Assembly: GCA_028817405.1 (NCBI GenBank)
Contig: JAPPPS010000006.1
Location: forward strand, 1 to 64,000
From: Gammaproteobacteria bacterium
Lineage (GTDB): Bacteria; Pseudomonadota; Gammaproteobacteria; Arenicellales; Poriferihabitantaceae
Length of the DNA stretch: 64,000 bases
Direction: 5' to 3'
Shown here: one piece after another, positions 10,058-21,178 of the stretch
Position numbering within the stretch: position 1 is the first letter of the stretch
How the letters are laid out: each line of letters starts with the position of its first letter
The notes under the pieces: generated by a model
The model's input: the letters and a program-made list of their open reading frames with translations, nothing else
The model's database searches: none
What the model was told of the DNA's origin: nothing
Translations under genes and position numbers: made by a program

Positions 10058-11305
10058 CTAAAAACTGCCTTTGAACCAGCCCTTGGCGCGGCCCCAGGCG
10101 CGCATCCACGCGCCGCGCAAGCGGCCCGGCTCGACCGCCAACTGCGCCAGGCGCACACGGTTGGCGTGGCCGAACTGCGCTAGGCCTATGCCGGTGGCGT
10201 AAATCGGATTGCGCACCACTTCGGCCAGGCCGCCGTCGTAGTTCGGCAAGCCCAAACGCACCGGCAGATGAAATATTTCCTCCGCCAATTCGACGATGCC
10301 CTCGGTGCGCGAACTGCCGCCGGTCAGCACCACGCCGGAGCGCACTAACGCTTCCAAGCCGCTGCGCCGCAGTTCGGCTTGCACCAGAAGCAGGAGTTCT
10401 TCGACCCGCGGTTCGATGATTTCGGCCAGGTTCTGGCGCGACAAAGTGCGCGACGGCCGCCCGCCCATGCTTGGCGTTTGGATGGTCTGTCCCTCGTCCA
10501 CTAACTGTACCAATGTGCAGCCGTATTTCTTTTTGATTTCCTCGGCCGACTGGGCCGGGGTGCGAAACGCCACCGCGATGTCGTTGGTCACCTGGTCGCC
10601 GGCGATGGGAATCACCGAGGAATGCCGAATCGCGCCGTCCGAGAACACCGCGATGTCGGTGGTGCCGCCGCCGATGTCAATCATGCACACGCCGAGTTCG
10701 CGCTCGTCGTCGGTCAGCACCGACTCGCTGGACGCCAACTGCTCGAGAATGATGTCGTCCACTTCCAAGCCGCAACGGCGCACGCACTTGACGATGTTGC
10801 GCGCCGCGCTGTCGGCGCCGGTAATCATGTGCACGCGCGCTTCCAGCCGCACGCCGCACATGCCGGCCGGCTCGCGGATGCCGTCTTGGCCGTCGATGAT
10901 GAAGTCCTGCGGAAGCACATGCAGGATGCGCTGGTCGTTGGGAATCGCCAGCGCGCGCGCCGCGTCGATGACCGCGGCGATGTCGCGTTTGGTGACTTCG
11001 CCGTCGCGGATGGCGACCACGCCGTGCGAGTTGACGCTGTTGACATGCGCGCCGGCGATGCCGACGAACACCGAATAGATTTGGCAGTCGGCCATCATCT
11101 CGGCTTCCTCGACGGCGCGGCGAATCGACTGCACCGTGGATTCGATGTCGGCGACCACGCCCTTGCGCAGGCCGCGGCTGGGGTGGTGGCCGATGCCGAT
11201 GACTTCGATGCCGCCGTGCGCGTTCACTTCGCCGACAATCGCCAGCACTTTGGAAGTGCCGATGTCGAGGCCGACGATGAGGTCGCTGTTGGAGGGTTTG
11301 GGCAT
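10058..11305 (-). CDS. ftsA: cell division protein FtsA
   Basis: LIVGLDIGTSKVLAIVGEV; DIGGGTTDIAVFSDGAIRH; between ftsQ and ftsZ. Confidence 0.97.
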   Translation of the reverse strand: MPKPSNSDLIVGLDIGTSKVLAIVGEVNAHGGIEVIGIGHHPSRGLRKGVVADIESTVQSIRRAVEEAEMMADCQIYSVFVGIAGAHVNSVNSHGVVAIRDGEVTKRDIAAVIDAARALAIPNDQRILHVLPQDFIIDGQDGIREPAGMCGVRLEARVHMITGADSAARNIVKCVRRCGLEVDDIILEQLASSESVLTDDERELGVCMIDIGGGTTDIAVFSDGAIRHSSVIPIAGDQVTNDIAVAFRTPAQSAEEIKKKYGCTLVQLVDEGQTIQTPSMGGRPSRTLSRQNLAEIIEPRVEELLLLVQAELRRSGLEALVRSGVVLTGGSSRTEGIVELAEEIFHLPVRLGLPNYDGGLAEVVRNPIYATGIGLAQFGHANRVRLAQLAVEPGRLRGAWMRAWGRAKGWFKGSF

Positions 11306-11307
11306 GG

Positions 11308-12237
11308 TTAATGCGCCTCAGCGTGGGTGGGGGTGGAGGGGGCGGCCGCGGTGGCCGGGGTGGTTGCGACGGTGGTGGCGCTCACCGTGACCGGCTCGGC
11401 CGGCGCGGCGCGACTGACGGCGAAACCGTTCGGGTAACGCAAATCCACCGTGCGCAAGGCCGCGAAGTCGCCGAGCAATGGATGCCGCAATGCGCCGGTG
11501 AAACGCGCGATGCGCGCCGCCGCGTGTTGCTGCGGCACAATCAAACGGATGGATGGCGGTGACGGTGATGACGGTGACGGTGACGACGGCGCTCCAGCGC
11601 CTTGCCCGGCCCGGCCGAGCAACGCGCTGACCGACAGCGTGAGGTAACACAAGCCGCGCGCGTCGACATGCAACGCGTCCAACTGCAAGCCCTTGGCCGC
11701 GAACGCCTTCGACCAGGTTTGATAGGCGCGCCATACTTTCTCGCGCGCCGCGCGCGATTCGGCGCGCGCGCTGGGGCCGGATAACTTGGGCAAGTCGCGC
11801 CATTCCGCGGCGTGCGCCTCGGCCGGCCGCGCCACCAACGCGCCGGTGGAATGCAGCCACCGGTCATCGCCCCATTGCGCCACCGGCTGCACTTCGGTGA
11901 CTTCCACCACCAGCGCGTCCGGCCATCGTCGCCGCAGCGATGCGCTGAACACCCACGGCAGTTGCTCGATGCGCGCCTCCAAGTCGTCGAGTTCGACCGA
12001 GAAGTAAGTCGCCGGCAACGCGCGCTCCACCACCGCCCGCACTTGGCCGCCGTCGACGCGCGTGACATGGCCGCGCACTTCGACCGCGCGAATGCGGAAT
12101 TGCTCCGCGTGGTAGACGCGGTCGAGAACGAACAGCGCGCCCACGGTCAGCAGCGCCAGCAACGCCAGCGAGACCACCCAGCCGGCGACCGCCGGTTTGG
12201 CCGGTTTGGCGTGGGCATGAACGCGCGCGCGGCTCAT
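11308..12237 (-). CDS. ftsQ: cell division protein FtsQ
   Basis: N-terminal TM then POTRA-like RAVEVRGHVTRVDGGQVRAVVERAL; position between murB and ftsA; start MSRARVHAHAK. Confidence 0.9.
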   Translation of the reverse strand: MSRARVHAHAKPAKPAVAGWVVSLALLALLTVGALFVLDRVYHAEQFRIRAVEVRGHVTRVDGGQVRAVVERALPATYFSVELDDLEARIEQLPWVFSASLRRRWPDALVVEVTEVQPVAQWGDDRWLHSTGALVARPAEAHAAEWRDLPKLSGPSARAESRAAREKVWRAYQTWSKAFAAKGLQLDALHVDARGLCYLTLSVSALLGRAGQGAGAPSSPSPSSPSPPSIRLIVPQQHAAARIARFTGALRHPLLGDFAALRTVDLRYPNGFAVSRAAPAEPVTVSATTVATTPATAAAPSTPTHAEAH

Positions 12238-13160
12238 GACGGATGCCTCCCGATGATGCGCACTTCGGGAATCAACTCGACCCCGGCATGGGTTTTGACT
12301 TCGCGGCGGATGCGCTCGAGCAACGCCTCGATGTCGGCCGCGGTGGCGCGGCCGCGGTTGATGATGAAGTTGGCGTGGGTGTCGGACACCGTCGCATCGC
12401 CGGCGCGCGCGCCTTTCAAGCCCGCGGCCTCGATGAGTCGCGCCGCGAAATCGCCGGGCGGATTGCGGAACACCGAGCCGGCGCTGGCATGCGTCACCGG
12501 CTGGGTCGCGCCGCGCTTCTCCATCAAACGGCGGATGCGTTGTTTGCCGTCGCGGCCGCCCGGCTGCAGCACGATGTCGGCGCTCAGCAAACCGTGGCCG
12601 GCCGGCAATTCGACTTGGCGGTAGCCGACCGCGATGTCGGCGGCCGGCAGTTTCCGGACGCGACCGTCGCGGCTGACCACCTCGACACTGTCGACCCAGT
12701 CCCAAGTTTCGCCGCCGAATGCGCCGGCGTTCATCGCCAGCGCGCCGCCGAACGAGCCGGGCACGCCGGCCAAAAATTCCGCGCCGCTTAAGTTTGCCGC
12801 GGCCGCCGCGCGCGCGACTTTGGCGCATGACACCCCGGCTTCGACGCTGCCGCGCCCGGATTTTTCCAAGCGCAGCGCCGTCAACCCTTTTGCGGTGCGC
12901 ACCACCATGCCGGCCACGCCGCCGTCGCGCACCAACAAGTTGCTGCCGAGGCCGAGCCAGATTAGCGGCATGCCGGCCGGCAGTTGCGCCAAGAGACGCA
13001 GCAAGTCATCTTTGTCGGCCGGGGTGTAAAACCACTCGGCCGCGCCGCCGACCCGCCAACTGGTGTGGCGCGCCAGCGGCTCATTGGCGCGCAACTTACC
13101 GCGCAAACCGCGCATGAACGGCGGCTCGGCGACGCCCCGGTGTTTGCGTTGCGCCATCAT
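12234..13160 (-). CDS. murB: UDP-N-acetylenolpyruvoylglucosamine reductase
   Basis: HTSWRVGGAAEWFYTPADKDDL; WLGLGSNLLVRDGG; GVPGSFGGALAMNAGAFGGE. Confidence 0.95.
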   Translation of the reverse strand: MMAQRKHRGVAEPPFMRGLRGKLRANEPLARHTSWRVGGAAEWFYTPADKDDLLRLLAQLPAGMPLIWLGLGSNLLVRDGGVAGMVVRTAKGLTALRLEKSGRGSVEAGVSCAKVARAAAAANLSGAEFLAGVPGSFGGALAMNAGAFGGETWDWVDSVEVVSRDGRVRKLPAADIAVGYRQVELPAGHGLLSADIVLQPGGRDGKQRIRRLMEKRGATQPVTHASAGSVFRNPPGDFAARLIEAAGLKGARAGDATVSDTHANFIINRGRATAADIEALLERIRREVKTHAGVELIPEVRIIGRHPS

Positions 13161-14764
13161 GCTGCGGCTCCGCCGGTGCCGGCACCGTCGCCGGCACCGT
13201 CGCCATCGTCGCGCCCGGCGAACTCGCGCGCGAAGCGGCCGATGTCGCCGGCGCCTAAGGTGAGCAGCACATCGCCGCCGCGCAGCATGCCCGGCAAGTA
13301 TTCGCCGAGCGCGGGCAAGTCCTCGATGAACACCGGCTCGCGGCCGAGCGCGCGCAACGCCCGGCACAGCGATTTGGAATCGGCCGCGGGGTTGAATTCC
13401 TCCCCGGCCGCGTAAACTTGGGTGACCACCAGATGCTCGACGCCGGCCAGCACCTGCACGAAATCGTCAAACAAATCGCGGGTGCGGGTGTATCGGTGCG
13501 GCTGAAACACCACCACCAATCGGCGGCCGGGCCAGCAGTCGCGGGCCGCGGCCAGGGTCGCGGCCAGTTCGGTTGGGTGATGCGCGTAGTCGTCGACCAA
13601 CTCCACGGTGCCGGCGCCGCCACCGTCACCGTCACCGTCACCGCCACCGTCGCCATCGACCGCGATTTCCCCCAACGCCTGAAACCGCCGCCCGATGCCT
13701 TCGAATTCCGCCAGCGCTTGCGCCACCGCGGCCTCCGGCAAGTTCAACCGCGCGGCGATGGCGATGGCGGCCAAGGCGTTGAGAACATTGTGCCGGCCCG
13801 GCAGCGCCAGACGGTATTCGCGCGCGCCGATGCCGTCCGCGGTCTCGACCCGGAAGAAACTGTCGCGCCCGACTTGGCGGACCTCCACGCCGCGAAAATC
13901 CACGCCGGCGCCGAAACCGTAAGTCACCGCCGGCTTGCGCAAATCCGCGGCGATGTCGCGCACCGCCGCGTCTTCGGCGCACAACGCCGCCAAGCCGTAG
14001 AACGGCAGGTTGCGCAGGAACGCCAGGCAGGTGGCTTTCAGTTGCTCGAAGTCGCCGCCGTAGGTCGCCAAGTGGTCGGCGTCGATGTTGGTCAGAACCG
14101 CCATCTGCGGCTGCAGGTGCAGGAACGAGGCGTCGCTTTCGTCCGCTTCCACCACCATGAACTCGCCGCGGCCGAGCCGGGCGTTGCTGCGCACGCTGTT
14201 GACCACGCCGCCGACGATGAAGGTCGGGTCCAGGCCGGCGCGCGCCAACACCGCGGCCACCAAACTGGTGGTGGTGGTTTTGCCGTGCGTGCCGGCCACG
14301 GCGATGGCGCGGCGGAAACGCATCAATTCGCCGAGCATTTGCGCGCGCGGGAGGAGCGGAATGTTGGCGGCGCGCGCCGCCGCGAGTTCGGGGTTGGCGT
14401 CGCCGACCGCGCTGGAGGCCACGACCACTTCCGCGCCGTCGATGTTCTCGGCGCGGTGGCCAATCTCGATGCGCGCGCCGGCCGCGCGCAAGCGCGCCAG
14501 TTGCGCGCTGTCGGAGGCGTCCGAGCCGGACACTTGGAAGCCCAACTCCAGCAGCACTTCCGCGATGCCGCTCATGCCGATGCCGCCGATGCCGACGAAG
14601 TGAATGCGCTCGACGAAACCGCCGAAGCGGGCAAACTCAACCGCCGGCGGGGTCGCCGGCGCGGCGGTGGGGGCCGGCGACGGTGCCGCCGGCGCGGCCG
14701 TGGCCTTGGCGGCCGCGGCGCTCGACACCGGAGCCGCGGCCGCGGATTTCGCGCGCTTAACCAT
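13157..14764 (-). CDS. murC: UDP-N-acetylmuramate--L-alanine ligase
   Basis: IHFVGIGGIGMSGIAEVL; AVAGTHGKTTTTSLVA; DDYAHHPTELAATL. Carries an Ala/Pro-rich N-terminal extension and an internal GDGDGDGGG insertion. Confidence 0.95.
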   Translation of the reverse strand: MVKRAKSAAAAPVSSAAAAKATAAPAAPSPAPTAAPATPPAVEFARFGGFVERIHFVGIGGIGMSGIAEVLLELGFQVSGSDASDSAQLARLRAAGARIEIGHRAENIDGAEVVVASSAVGDANPELAAARAANIPLLPRAQMLGELMRFRRAIAVAGTHGKTTTTSLVAAVLARAGLDPTFIVGGVVNSVRSNARLGRGEFMVVEADESDASFLHLQPQMAVLTNIDADHLATYGGDFEQLKATCLAFLRNLPFYGLAALCAEDAAVRDIAADLRKPAVTYGFGAGVDFRGVEVRQVGRDSFFRVETADGIGAREYRLALPGRHNVLNALAAIAIAARLNLPEAAVAQALAEFEGIGRRFQALGEIAVDGDGGGDGDGDGGGAGTVELVDDYAHHPTELAATLAAARDCWPGRRLVVVFQPHRYTRTRDLFDDFVQVLAGVEHLVVTQVYAAGEEFNPAADSKSLCRALRALGREPVFIEDLPALGEYLPGMLRGGDVLLTLGAGDIGRFAREFAGRDDGDGAGDGAGTGGAAA

Positions 14765-15824
14765 TGGCCGCCTCCAGGCAAATCCGCGCCACCTCATCGG
14801 CTGCATCGGGGCGCGCCAACCGCCGCGCCGCGGCCGCCATGGCCGCCAACGGCGCGCGCTCGCGCTGCCACTCGCCCAGCGCGCCGAGCCAGTCGCCGCG
14901 CACCAAGTCATCCTGCGCCACTAACCGCGCCGCGCCCTGCGATTGCAGCCACGCGGCGTTGGCGGTTTGGTGGTCGCTGACCGCATGCGGATACGGCACC
15001 AACAGCGCGGCCGCGCCGGCCGCGCACACTTCGGCCACGGTGAGCGCGCCGGCGCGGCAAATCGCCAAGTCGCACCACGCGTACGCCGACGCCATGTCGT
15101 CGATGAAAGCATGCACTTGCGCGCGGATGCCGGCGTCGCGGTACCTGGCGGCCACCGCATCGGCGTTGTTCGCGCCGCATTGATGGCGAATCTCCGGCCG
15201 CGGTTGCAAGCGCGCCAGCAAGTTTGGCAAGTGACGGTTGAACGCTTCGGCCCCGCGGCTACCGCCGACCACTAACACGCGCAACGCGCCGCTGCGCCCG
15301 GCGAATCGCGTCTGCGGCGGCGGCAAGTCAGCGATTGCGCGCCGCACCGGATTGCCCACCCACTCCGCGCCGGGCAGGCCGCGCGCGTCGGGGAAGCCGC
15401 TGAGTCGCCGCTGCGCCACCTTCGCCAGCAGCCGGTTGGTCAGCCCGGCCACGCGGTTTTGCTCGTGAATCACCAGCGGCCGGCGCAGCAACGCCGCCAC
15501 CAAACCGCCGGGCGCGGCCGCGAATCCGCCCATGCCGAGCGCCGCATGCGGCCGCCGCCGGCGCATCACCGCCGCGGCCTGCGCGAGCGCCCACGCCAAC
15601 ATGAACGGCATCGCCGCGGCCCGCGCCGCGCCGCTTTTGCGCAAGCCCTTGATGCGAATGAAGTCGATGTCGATGCCGGCGCGCGCCACCAGTTCCGCCT
15701 CCACGCCGGCCGCGGTGCCGAGCCACGACAGCGTCGCGCCGCGCGCCCGCAGTGCCTCGGCCACCGCCAACCCCGGCATGACATGCCCGCCGGTGCCGCC
15801 GGCCATGATGAGCACGCGAATCAC
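14757..15824 (-). CDS. murG: UDP-GlcNAc--N-acetylmuramyl-(pentapeptide) pyrophosphoryl-undecaprenol GlcNAc transferase
   Basis: RVLIMAGGTGGHVMPGLAVAEALR; VVGGSRGAEAFNRHLP. GTG start at 15824 overlapping ftsW end. Confidence 0.95.
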   Translation of the reverse strand: MIRVLIMAGGTGGHVMPGLAVAEALRARGATLSWLGTAAGVEAELVARAGIDIDFIRIKGLRKSGAARAAAMPFMLAWALAQAAAVMRRRRPHAALGMGGFAAAPGGLVAALLRRPLVIHEQNRVAGLTNRLLAKVAQRRLSGFPDARGLPGAEWVGNPVRRAIADLPPPQTRFAGRSGALRVLVVGGSRGAEAFNRHLPNLLARLQPRPEIRHQCGANNADAVAARYRDAGIRAQVHAFIDDMASAYAWCDLAICRAGALTVAEVCAAGAAALLVPYPHAVSDHQTANAAWLQSQGAARLVAQDDLVRGDWLGALGEWQRERAPLAAMAAAARRLARPDAADEVARICLEAANG

Positions 15825-17035
15825 GACCGCCCCCGCGCCGGCGACGGTAACGATGGCGGCGACGGCGCAGGCGCCGGCCCCGGCGATGATAGTTTCGGCG
15901 GCCGCGCGCGCGTATGCCGGTCCGCGGCGAACAACAAGCCGACCGCGGCCATGCTGCTCAGCAGGCTGGAGCCGCCGTAACTCAGCAGCGGCAAGGTCAA
16001 GCCCTTGGTCGGTAGGAGGCCGGTGTTGACGCCGATATGCACCGCCGCTTGCAGGGTGAACAGGAGGCCGATGCCTTGCGCCAAAAACGCGGCGAATCGG
16101 TGCCCCTGCGCCAGGCCGCGCCGGCCGATGGCGAACGCCCGCCACAGCAGCGCCGCGTACAACAGCAGCGCCGCGAACACCCCGGCCGCGCCCAATTCCT
16201 CGGCGATGACCGCGGCCAAAAAGTCGGTGGCCGCATGCGGCAGGTAGAAGAGTTTTTGGATACTGTTGCCGAGGCCGGCGCCGAACCATTCGCCGCGGCC
16301 GATGGCAATCAACGCCTGCACCAACTGGAAGCCGCCGTCGAACGGGTCGGCCCACGGGTCGCGGTGCGCCAGCAGTCGCTTGACCCGGTACGGTTCCATC
16401 CACGCCAGCGCGGTGAGCAGCCCGCCGGCCGCGCCGATGCCGGCGCAGAAATGCCACAACTTGACCCCGGCGATGAACATCATGCCGGCGACGGTGGCGG
16501 CGATGACCGTGGCCGCGCCGAAGTCCGGCTCCAGCAGGAGGAGAAATCCGATGGCCCCGGCCGCCAAACCGGCGTTGATGACGCCGACTCTGAACCTGTG
16601 CAGTTGCTCGTATTTGCGCGCGAAGTAGTCGGCGAAGTAAATCACCGCGGCGATTTTCACCGCCTCGGACGGCTGCACGCGCACGCCGCCGAACTCCAGC
16701 CACCGCAGACTGCCGTTGACTTCCACGCCGACGCCCGGCAGCAGCACCGCCACCAGCGCCGCCATGCCGGCCAACAACAGCATGCGGCTGGCGCGCTGCA
16801 GCCAGTCGAGTTTGAGGCGCGCGCACAACCCCAACAACGCCAGGCCCAGCCCGAGGTGCGCGAGTTGCCGCAGCAGCGGGCCGAAGTTGGTGTCGAGGGT
16901 GGCGGAGTCGGTGGCGATGGAGGCCGAGAACACCATCACGATGCCGCCGGACAGCAGCGCGGCCACGGTGACCACCAGAATGCGGTCGGGGCCGGCCGCG
17001 GCCGCGGCGCGACGCGCTTGCAAGGTGGCGGTCAT
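15821..17035 (-). CDS. ftsW: lipid II polymerase/flippase-family SEDS protein FtsW
   Basis: Polytopic; LQAAVHIGVNTGLLPTKGLTLPLLSYGGSSLLSSMAAVGLL. Confidence 0.95.
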   Translation of the reverse strand: MTATLQARRAAAAAGPDRILVVTVAALLSGGIVMVFSASIATDSATLDTNFGPLLRQLAHLGLGLALLGLCARLKLDWLQRASRMLLLAGMAALVAVLLPGVGVEVNGSLRWLEFGGVRVQPSEAVKIAAVIYFADYFARKYEQLHRFRVGVINAGLAAGAIGFLLLLEPDFGAATVIAATVAGMMFIAGVKLWHFCAGIGAAGGLLTALAWMEPYRVKRLLAHRDPWADPFDGGFQLVQALIAIGRGEWFGAGLGNSIQKLFYLPHAATDFLAAVIAEELGAAGVFAALLLYAALLWRAFAIGRRGLAQGHRFAAFLAQGIGLLFTLQAAVHIGVNTGLLPTKGLTLPLLSYGGSSLLSSMAAVGLLFAADRHTRARPPKLSSPGPAPAPSPPSLPSPARGRS

Positions 17036-18540
17036 GAGGCGGCCTCGGTGGCCGGGGTTTTTGCGGCCGCGGGGGTGGCGGGCGCGGGGTTTGCGACGCT
17101 CACGGTGGCTTTGCCGGCCGGGCGGTCGGCCAATGCCGCGACCAACTTTTTGAACGCCCGGCCGCGCGCTTGGTAGTCGTCGAACTGGTCGAAACTGGCG
17201 CAGGCCGGCGAGAACAGCGCGGTCTGGCCCGGCTGGGCGGCGCGCGCCACCGCGGCCACGGCCGCGCGCAAGTCATCAGTGCGGATGATGCGCGCGCAGC
17301 CGTCCAGCGCCGCCGCCAAGCGCGGCGCGTCTTCGCCGAACAACGCCACGCAACTCACATGCCGGCCGACCGGCGCGCGCAGCGGCGCGAAGTCCGCGCC
17401 CTTGCCGAGGCCGCCGGCGATGAGAAGCAACTTCTCGGCCGGGGGCTGGGCCGCGGGGGTTTCACCGGCCGCGGTGGGAGCGCCGGCGCACAAACCGGCA
17501 ATCGCGGCCACGGTCGCGCCGACATTGGTGGCTTTGGAATCGTTGACCCACTTCACACCGTCGATGTCCGCGACCACTTCGCAACGGTGTTCCAGGCCGC
17601 GGTACGCGCGCAGCGCATCGAGCGCGGCCGGCGCAATTTCCACCCCCGCGCATTGCGCCAGCGCCAGCGCGGCCAACGCGTTGGCGAGGTTGTGCGCGCC
17701 GGGCGCGGATAACGCACTGGCCGCGACCAACCGCGCCTCCCCATGGCACAAGAAGCGACCGTCCGCGGCGTCGACAACGCCGAAGTCGCGCGCGCCCGGC
17801 GGCGGGTTCAAGCCGAAAGTGACCGCCTCCGGATGCGCATCTCGCAGTTCGGCCAGGGCCGGGTCATCACGGTTTAACACGCAAGCGCCGGCCGGCGCGC
17901 CGCGCAGAATTCGCGCTTTGGCTGCGGCGTAACTCGGCATATCCGGGTGACGGTCGAAGTGGTCGGCGCTCAGGTTGAGAATCGCCGCGGCCGCCAACCG
18001 CAGGCGGCGCGTGGTCTCCAACTGGAAACTGGACAGTTCGAGGACATAAAAATCCGGGCGCGGCGCTTCCAGCAATTCCAGCGCCGGCGGGCCGAGGTTG
18101 CCGCCGCTTAAACAGCGTCGCCCGGCCGCTTCCAACAACGCCGCGACCATGGTGGTGACCGTGGATTTGCCGTTGGAGCCGGTGACCGCGATGACCGGCG
18201 CGCCGGCGCTCTCGCGCAGGCATTGCGCGAACAGTTCGATGTCGCCGACCACGGCCGGCGCGGCCCGGCCGGCGCGGCGCGGCGCCGCATCGGCGGCCGG
18301 CGGCGCCAGCCCGGGGCTGACCACGATGCGGTCAAACTCCGGGTAACGCTCGGCCGGCAACCGCCCGGTGATGACCTCGATTTGCGGGTAACGCCGGCGC
18401 AGTCGCGCCAAAAACGGCGGCTGCGCGCGCGAGTCGGCGACCACCACGGTCTCGCCCAGCGCGCGCAAGTGCCGCGCCGCGGAGTAGCCGGTGCGGCCCA
18501 AGCCGAGCACTAAATTCGAGAACGGGCGTTTGGCAATCAT
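17032..18540 (-). CDS. murD: UDP-N-acetylmuramoylalanine--D-glutamate ligase
   Basis: [51 protein letters not shown]. Start [10 protein letters not shown] at 18540. Confidence 0.95.
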   Translation of the reverse strand: MIAKRPFSNLVLGLGRTGYSAARHLRALGETVVVADSRAQPPFLARLRRRYPQIEVITGRLPAERYPEFDRIVVSPGLAPPAADAAPRRAGRAAPAVVGDIELFAQCLRESAGAPVIAVTGSNGKSTVTTMVAALLEAAGRRCLSGGNLGPPALELLEAPRPDFYVLELSSFQLETTRRLRLAAAAILNLSADHFDRHPDMPSYAAAKARILRGAPAGACVLNRDDPALAELRDAHPEAVTFGLNPPPGARDFGVVDAADGRFLCHGEARLVAASALSAPGAHNLANALAALALAQCAGVEIAPAALDALRAYRGLEHRCEVVADIDGVKWVNDSKATNVGATVAAIAGLCAGAPTAAGETPAAQPPAEKLLLIAGGLGKGADFAPLRAPVGRHVSCVALFGEDAPRLAAALDGCARIIRTDDLRAAVAAVARAAQPGQTALFSPACASFDQFDDYQARGRAFKKLVAALADRPAGKATVSVANPAPATPAAAKTPATEAAS

Positions 18541-19625
18541 CGGATTTTCAGCGTGGATAAGCCGACCAACACCAGAATCAGCGAGATAATCCACAGGCGC
18601 ACCACCACCCGTGGCTCGGGCCAGCCTTTCAGTTCGAAATGATGGTGCAGCGGCGCCATGCGGAAGATGCGCCGGCCGACCAATTTGTACGACGCGACTT
18701 GCAGAATCACCGACACCGTCTCGACCACGAACACCCCGCCCATAATCACCAGCACGATTTCTTGCCGCACGATGACCGCGACCACGCCGATGGCGGCGCC
18801 CAACGACAGCGCGCCGATGTCGCCCATGAACACCTGCGCCGGGTAGGTGTTGAACCACAAGAATCCTAAGCCGGCGCCGACCAGCGTGGTGCAAAACACC
18901 AGCACTTCGCCGGCCCCGGGGATGTACGGAATGCCGAGATACGCGGAATAAATCGCGTTGCCGGTGGCGTACGCGAAGATGCCGAGCGCGCCCGCGACCA
19001 TCACCGTCGGCATAATCGCCAAGCCGTCCAAGCCGTCGGTCAGGTTGACGGCGTTGCTGGAGCCGACGATGACCAACCAAGTCAAAACCACGAATCCCCA
19101 GCCCAGCGGCAGCGCGATGTCTTTGAACAGCGGCAGCAGCAGCGCGGTCTCGGCCGCCGATTCCGCGGTGTGGTAGAGGAACAGCGCCGCCGCCAGGCCG
19201 GCCACGCCTTGGCAGATAAATTTGTTGCGCGCGCCCATGCCGCGCGGGTTGGCGTCCGCGAGTTTGCGGTAGTCGTCGAACCAGCCGATGACGCCGAACG
19301 CGGTGGTGGTGAACAAAATCACCCAGATGAAACGGTTGGCGAGGTCGCCCCACAGCAGCGTCGAAAGTAACACCGAGAGCAGAATCAACGCCCCGCCCAT
19401 GGTCGGCGTGCCGACTTTGCCGGCGTGCGTCGGCGGCCCGTCGGCGCGCACCGTCTGGCTGATTTGATGCGCGCTCAATTTGCGAATCACGCGCGGCCCG
19501 AACACGAAGAAAATGCCGATGGCGGTCAGCACACCGCAGATGCCGCGGAAGGTCAGGTAGCGGAACACATTGAACGCGCCGATGCCGTATTCGCGCGCGA
19601 GGTGCTCGAAGAGGTAGGTCAGCAT
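18537..19625 (-). CDS. mraY: phospho-N-acetylmuramoyl-pentapeptide transferase
   Basis: [57 protein letters not shown]. Confidence 0.97.
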   Translation of the reverse strand: MLTYLFEHLAREYGIGAFNVFRYLTFRGICGVLTAIGIFFVFGPRVIRKLSAHQISQTVRADGPPTHAGKVGTPTMGGALILLSVLLSTLLWGDLANRFIWVILFTTTAFGVIGWFDDYRKLADANPRGMGARNKFICQGVAGLAAALFLYHTAESAAETALLLPLFKDIALPLGWGFVVLTWLVIVGSSNAVNLTDGLDGLAIMPTVMVAGALGIFAYATGNAIYSAYLGIPYIPGAGEVLVFCTTLVGAGLGFLWFNTYPAQVFMGDIGALSLGAAIGVVAVIVRQEIVLVIMGGVFVVETVSVILQVASYKLVGRRIFRMAPLHHHFELKGWPEPRVVVRLWIISLILVLVGLSTLKIR

Positions 19626-21178
19626 GGGGGGCCTCCGGGTTTTGGGGCGGGGGTTTTGACGGTGGATTCGGCCGCGGTTTCGGAGCCGGCGGGGGCGACG
19701 GTGGATGCCGCGGCGGTGGAATTGTCCGGCGACGGTTTCAGTTGCGCCGCCACCCGGCTCATGTCGGTTGAGCGCGAGCCTTTAATTAGCACCGTGGCGT
19801 TGTCGTCCAACAACGGCAGCAACCGCGCCAACAACCGTTCGAGGCGGTCAAACCGTTCGCCGCCGCCGAAGCCGCGCAAGTACGCGTCGATGTCGTCGGC
19901 GCCGTGGGATTCGCCGGCCGCGCCTAAACACAGCAGATGTTCGACGCCGCATTCGCGCGCGTGGCGGCCGATGTCACGGTGCATTTGCGCGCTTTGTTCG
20001 CCGAGTTCCGCCATCGCGCCGAGCGCCGCAATGCGCGCGCCGCCGGCGGCCGCCAGATGTTCGAGCGCGACGCGCATGGAGGCCGGGTTGGCGTTGTAAC
20101 TGTCGTCGATGACGGTGGCGCCGCGCAGCCCGGTGAAGGTGAACAACCGGCCCGGCAGCGCGCCGGGGAAGGCGCTCAAACCCGCGCCGATGCGCGCGGC
20201 GGTGGCCCCGGCCGCATGCGCGGCGGCCGCGGCGGCCGCGGCGTTGGCTAAGTTGTGCGCGCCCGGCAGTTGCCAGTCAACGGCGACGGTTTTTCCTGCG
20301 ATGTCGAGTTGGATGCGCGAATCGGAAATGCGCGCGGCGCGGATGTCGGCATCACCGTCACCGTCGGCGCGCGCGGTGAATCGCACCATGCGCCGCACCT
20401 TCAACCGTCGCAATTCGGCGCGCCAAAAATCATGGAAGCGGTCATCGGCGTTCAACACCGCGATTCCATCCGCGCCAAGCCCCCGGAAAATCTCGGCTTT
20501 GGCCGCGGCCACACCGTGCAAGTCGGTCAAGCCGGCCAGATGCGCCGGCGCGACATTGTTGATGAGCGCGACATCCGGGCGCGCCAAGCCGGTCAAATAC
20601 GCGAGTTCGCCGGCGTGGTTCATGCCCATCTCGATGACCGCGTGGGTGTGCGATTCGCGCAGGCGCAGCAGCGTCAGCGGCACCCCCCACTGGTTGTTGA
20701 AACTGGCGCGTGGGGCGAGGCAATTGCCGCCGGCGTTGAAAATCGACGCGACCAGCGCGGTGACGGTGGTCTTGCCGTTGCTGCCGGTGACCGCCACCAC
20801 CGGCAGGTCAAACCGCCGCCGCCAGTGCGCGCCGAGCGCGCCCAAGGCCGCGGTGGTGTCGCCGACATGTACAGTGGGGAAACCCGCGGGCCCGGCATCG
20901 CGCGACACTAACGCCGCGGCCGCGCCCTGCTCTGCGGCCGCGGCGATGAAGTCATGCCCGTCGCGCCCGCCGCCACCGTCGTGGATGGCGACGAACAAAT
21001 CGCCGGACCGTGTGCTGCGCGAGTCGGTGGCGACGCCGCTGAATCGGATGTCACCGTCGCGCCGCGCATCACCGTCGCGCCGGGCGTCACCGTCGCGCCG
21101 GGCGTCCGCGCCGCGTCGGGCGCTCGCGCCGCGTAGTTGCCCGCGCGTCACTTCCGCGACTTCGGACAGACTCATCAC
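19619..21178 (-). CDS. murF: UDP-N-acetylmuramoyl-tripeptide--D-alanyl-D-alanine ligase
   Basis: [70 protein letters not shown]. Confidence 0.95.
   Translation of the reverse strand: MMSLSEVAEVTRGQLRGASARRGADARRDGDARRDGDARRDGDIRFSGVATDSRSTRSGDLFVAIHDGGGGRDGHDFIAAAAEQGAAAALVSRDAGPAGFPTVHVGDTTAALGALGAHWRRRFDLPVVAVTGSNGKTTVTALVASIFNAGGNCLAPRASFNNQWGVPLTLLRLRESHTHAVIEMGMNHAGELAYLTGLARPDVALINNVAPAHLAGLTDLHGVAAAKAEIFRGLGADGIAVLNADDRFHDFWRAELRRLKVRRMVRFTARADGDGDADIRAARISDSRIQLDIAGKTVAVDWQLPGAHNLANAAAAAAAAHAAGATAARIGAGLSAFPGALPGRLFTFTGLRGATVIDDSYNANPASMRVALEHLAAAGGARIAALGAMAELGEQSAQMHRDIGRHARECGVEHLLCLGAAGESHGADDIDAYLRGFGGGERFDRLERLLARLLPLLDDNATVLIKGSRSTDMSRVAAQLKPSPDNSTAAASTVAPAGSETAAESTVKTPAPKPGGPPC

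Noticed and set aside
13418-14980. 520-aa plus-strand ORF opposite murC/murG (and similar long antisense ORFs, e.g. 16037-17176, 4033-4755, 24048-24713, 24952-26286)
   Set aside because: High-GC antisense open frames lying opposite confidently identified dcw genes; low-complexity Arg/Ala/Gly/His-rich translations with no recognisable domains.
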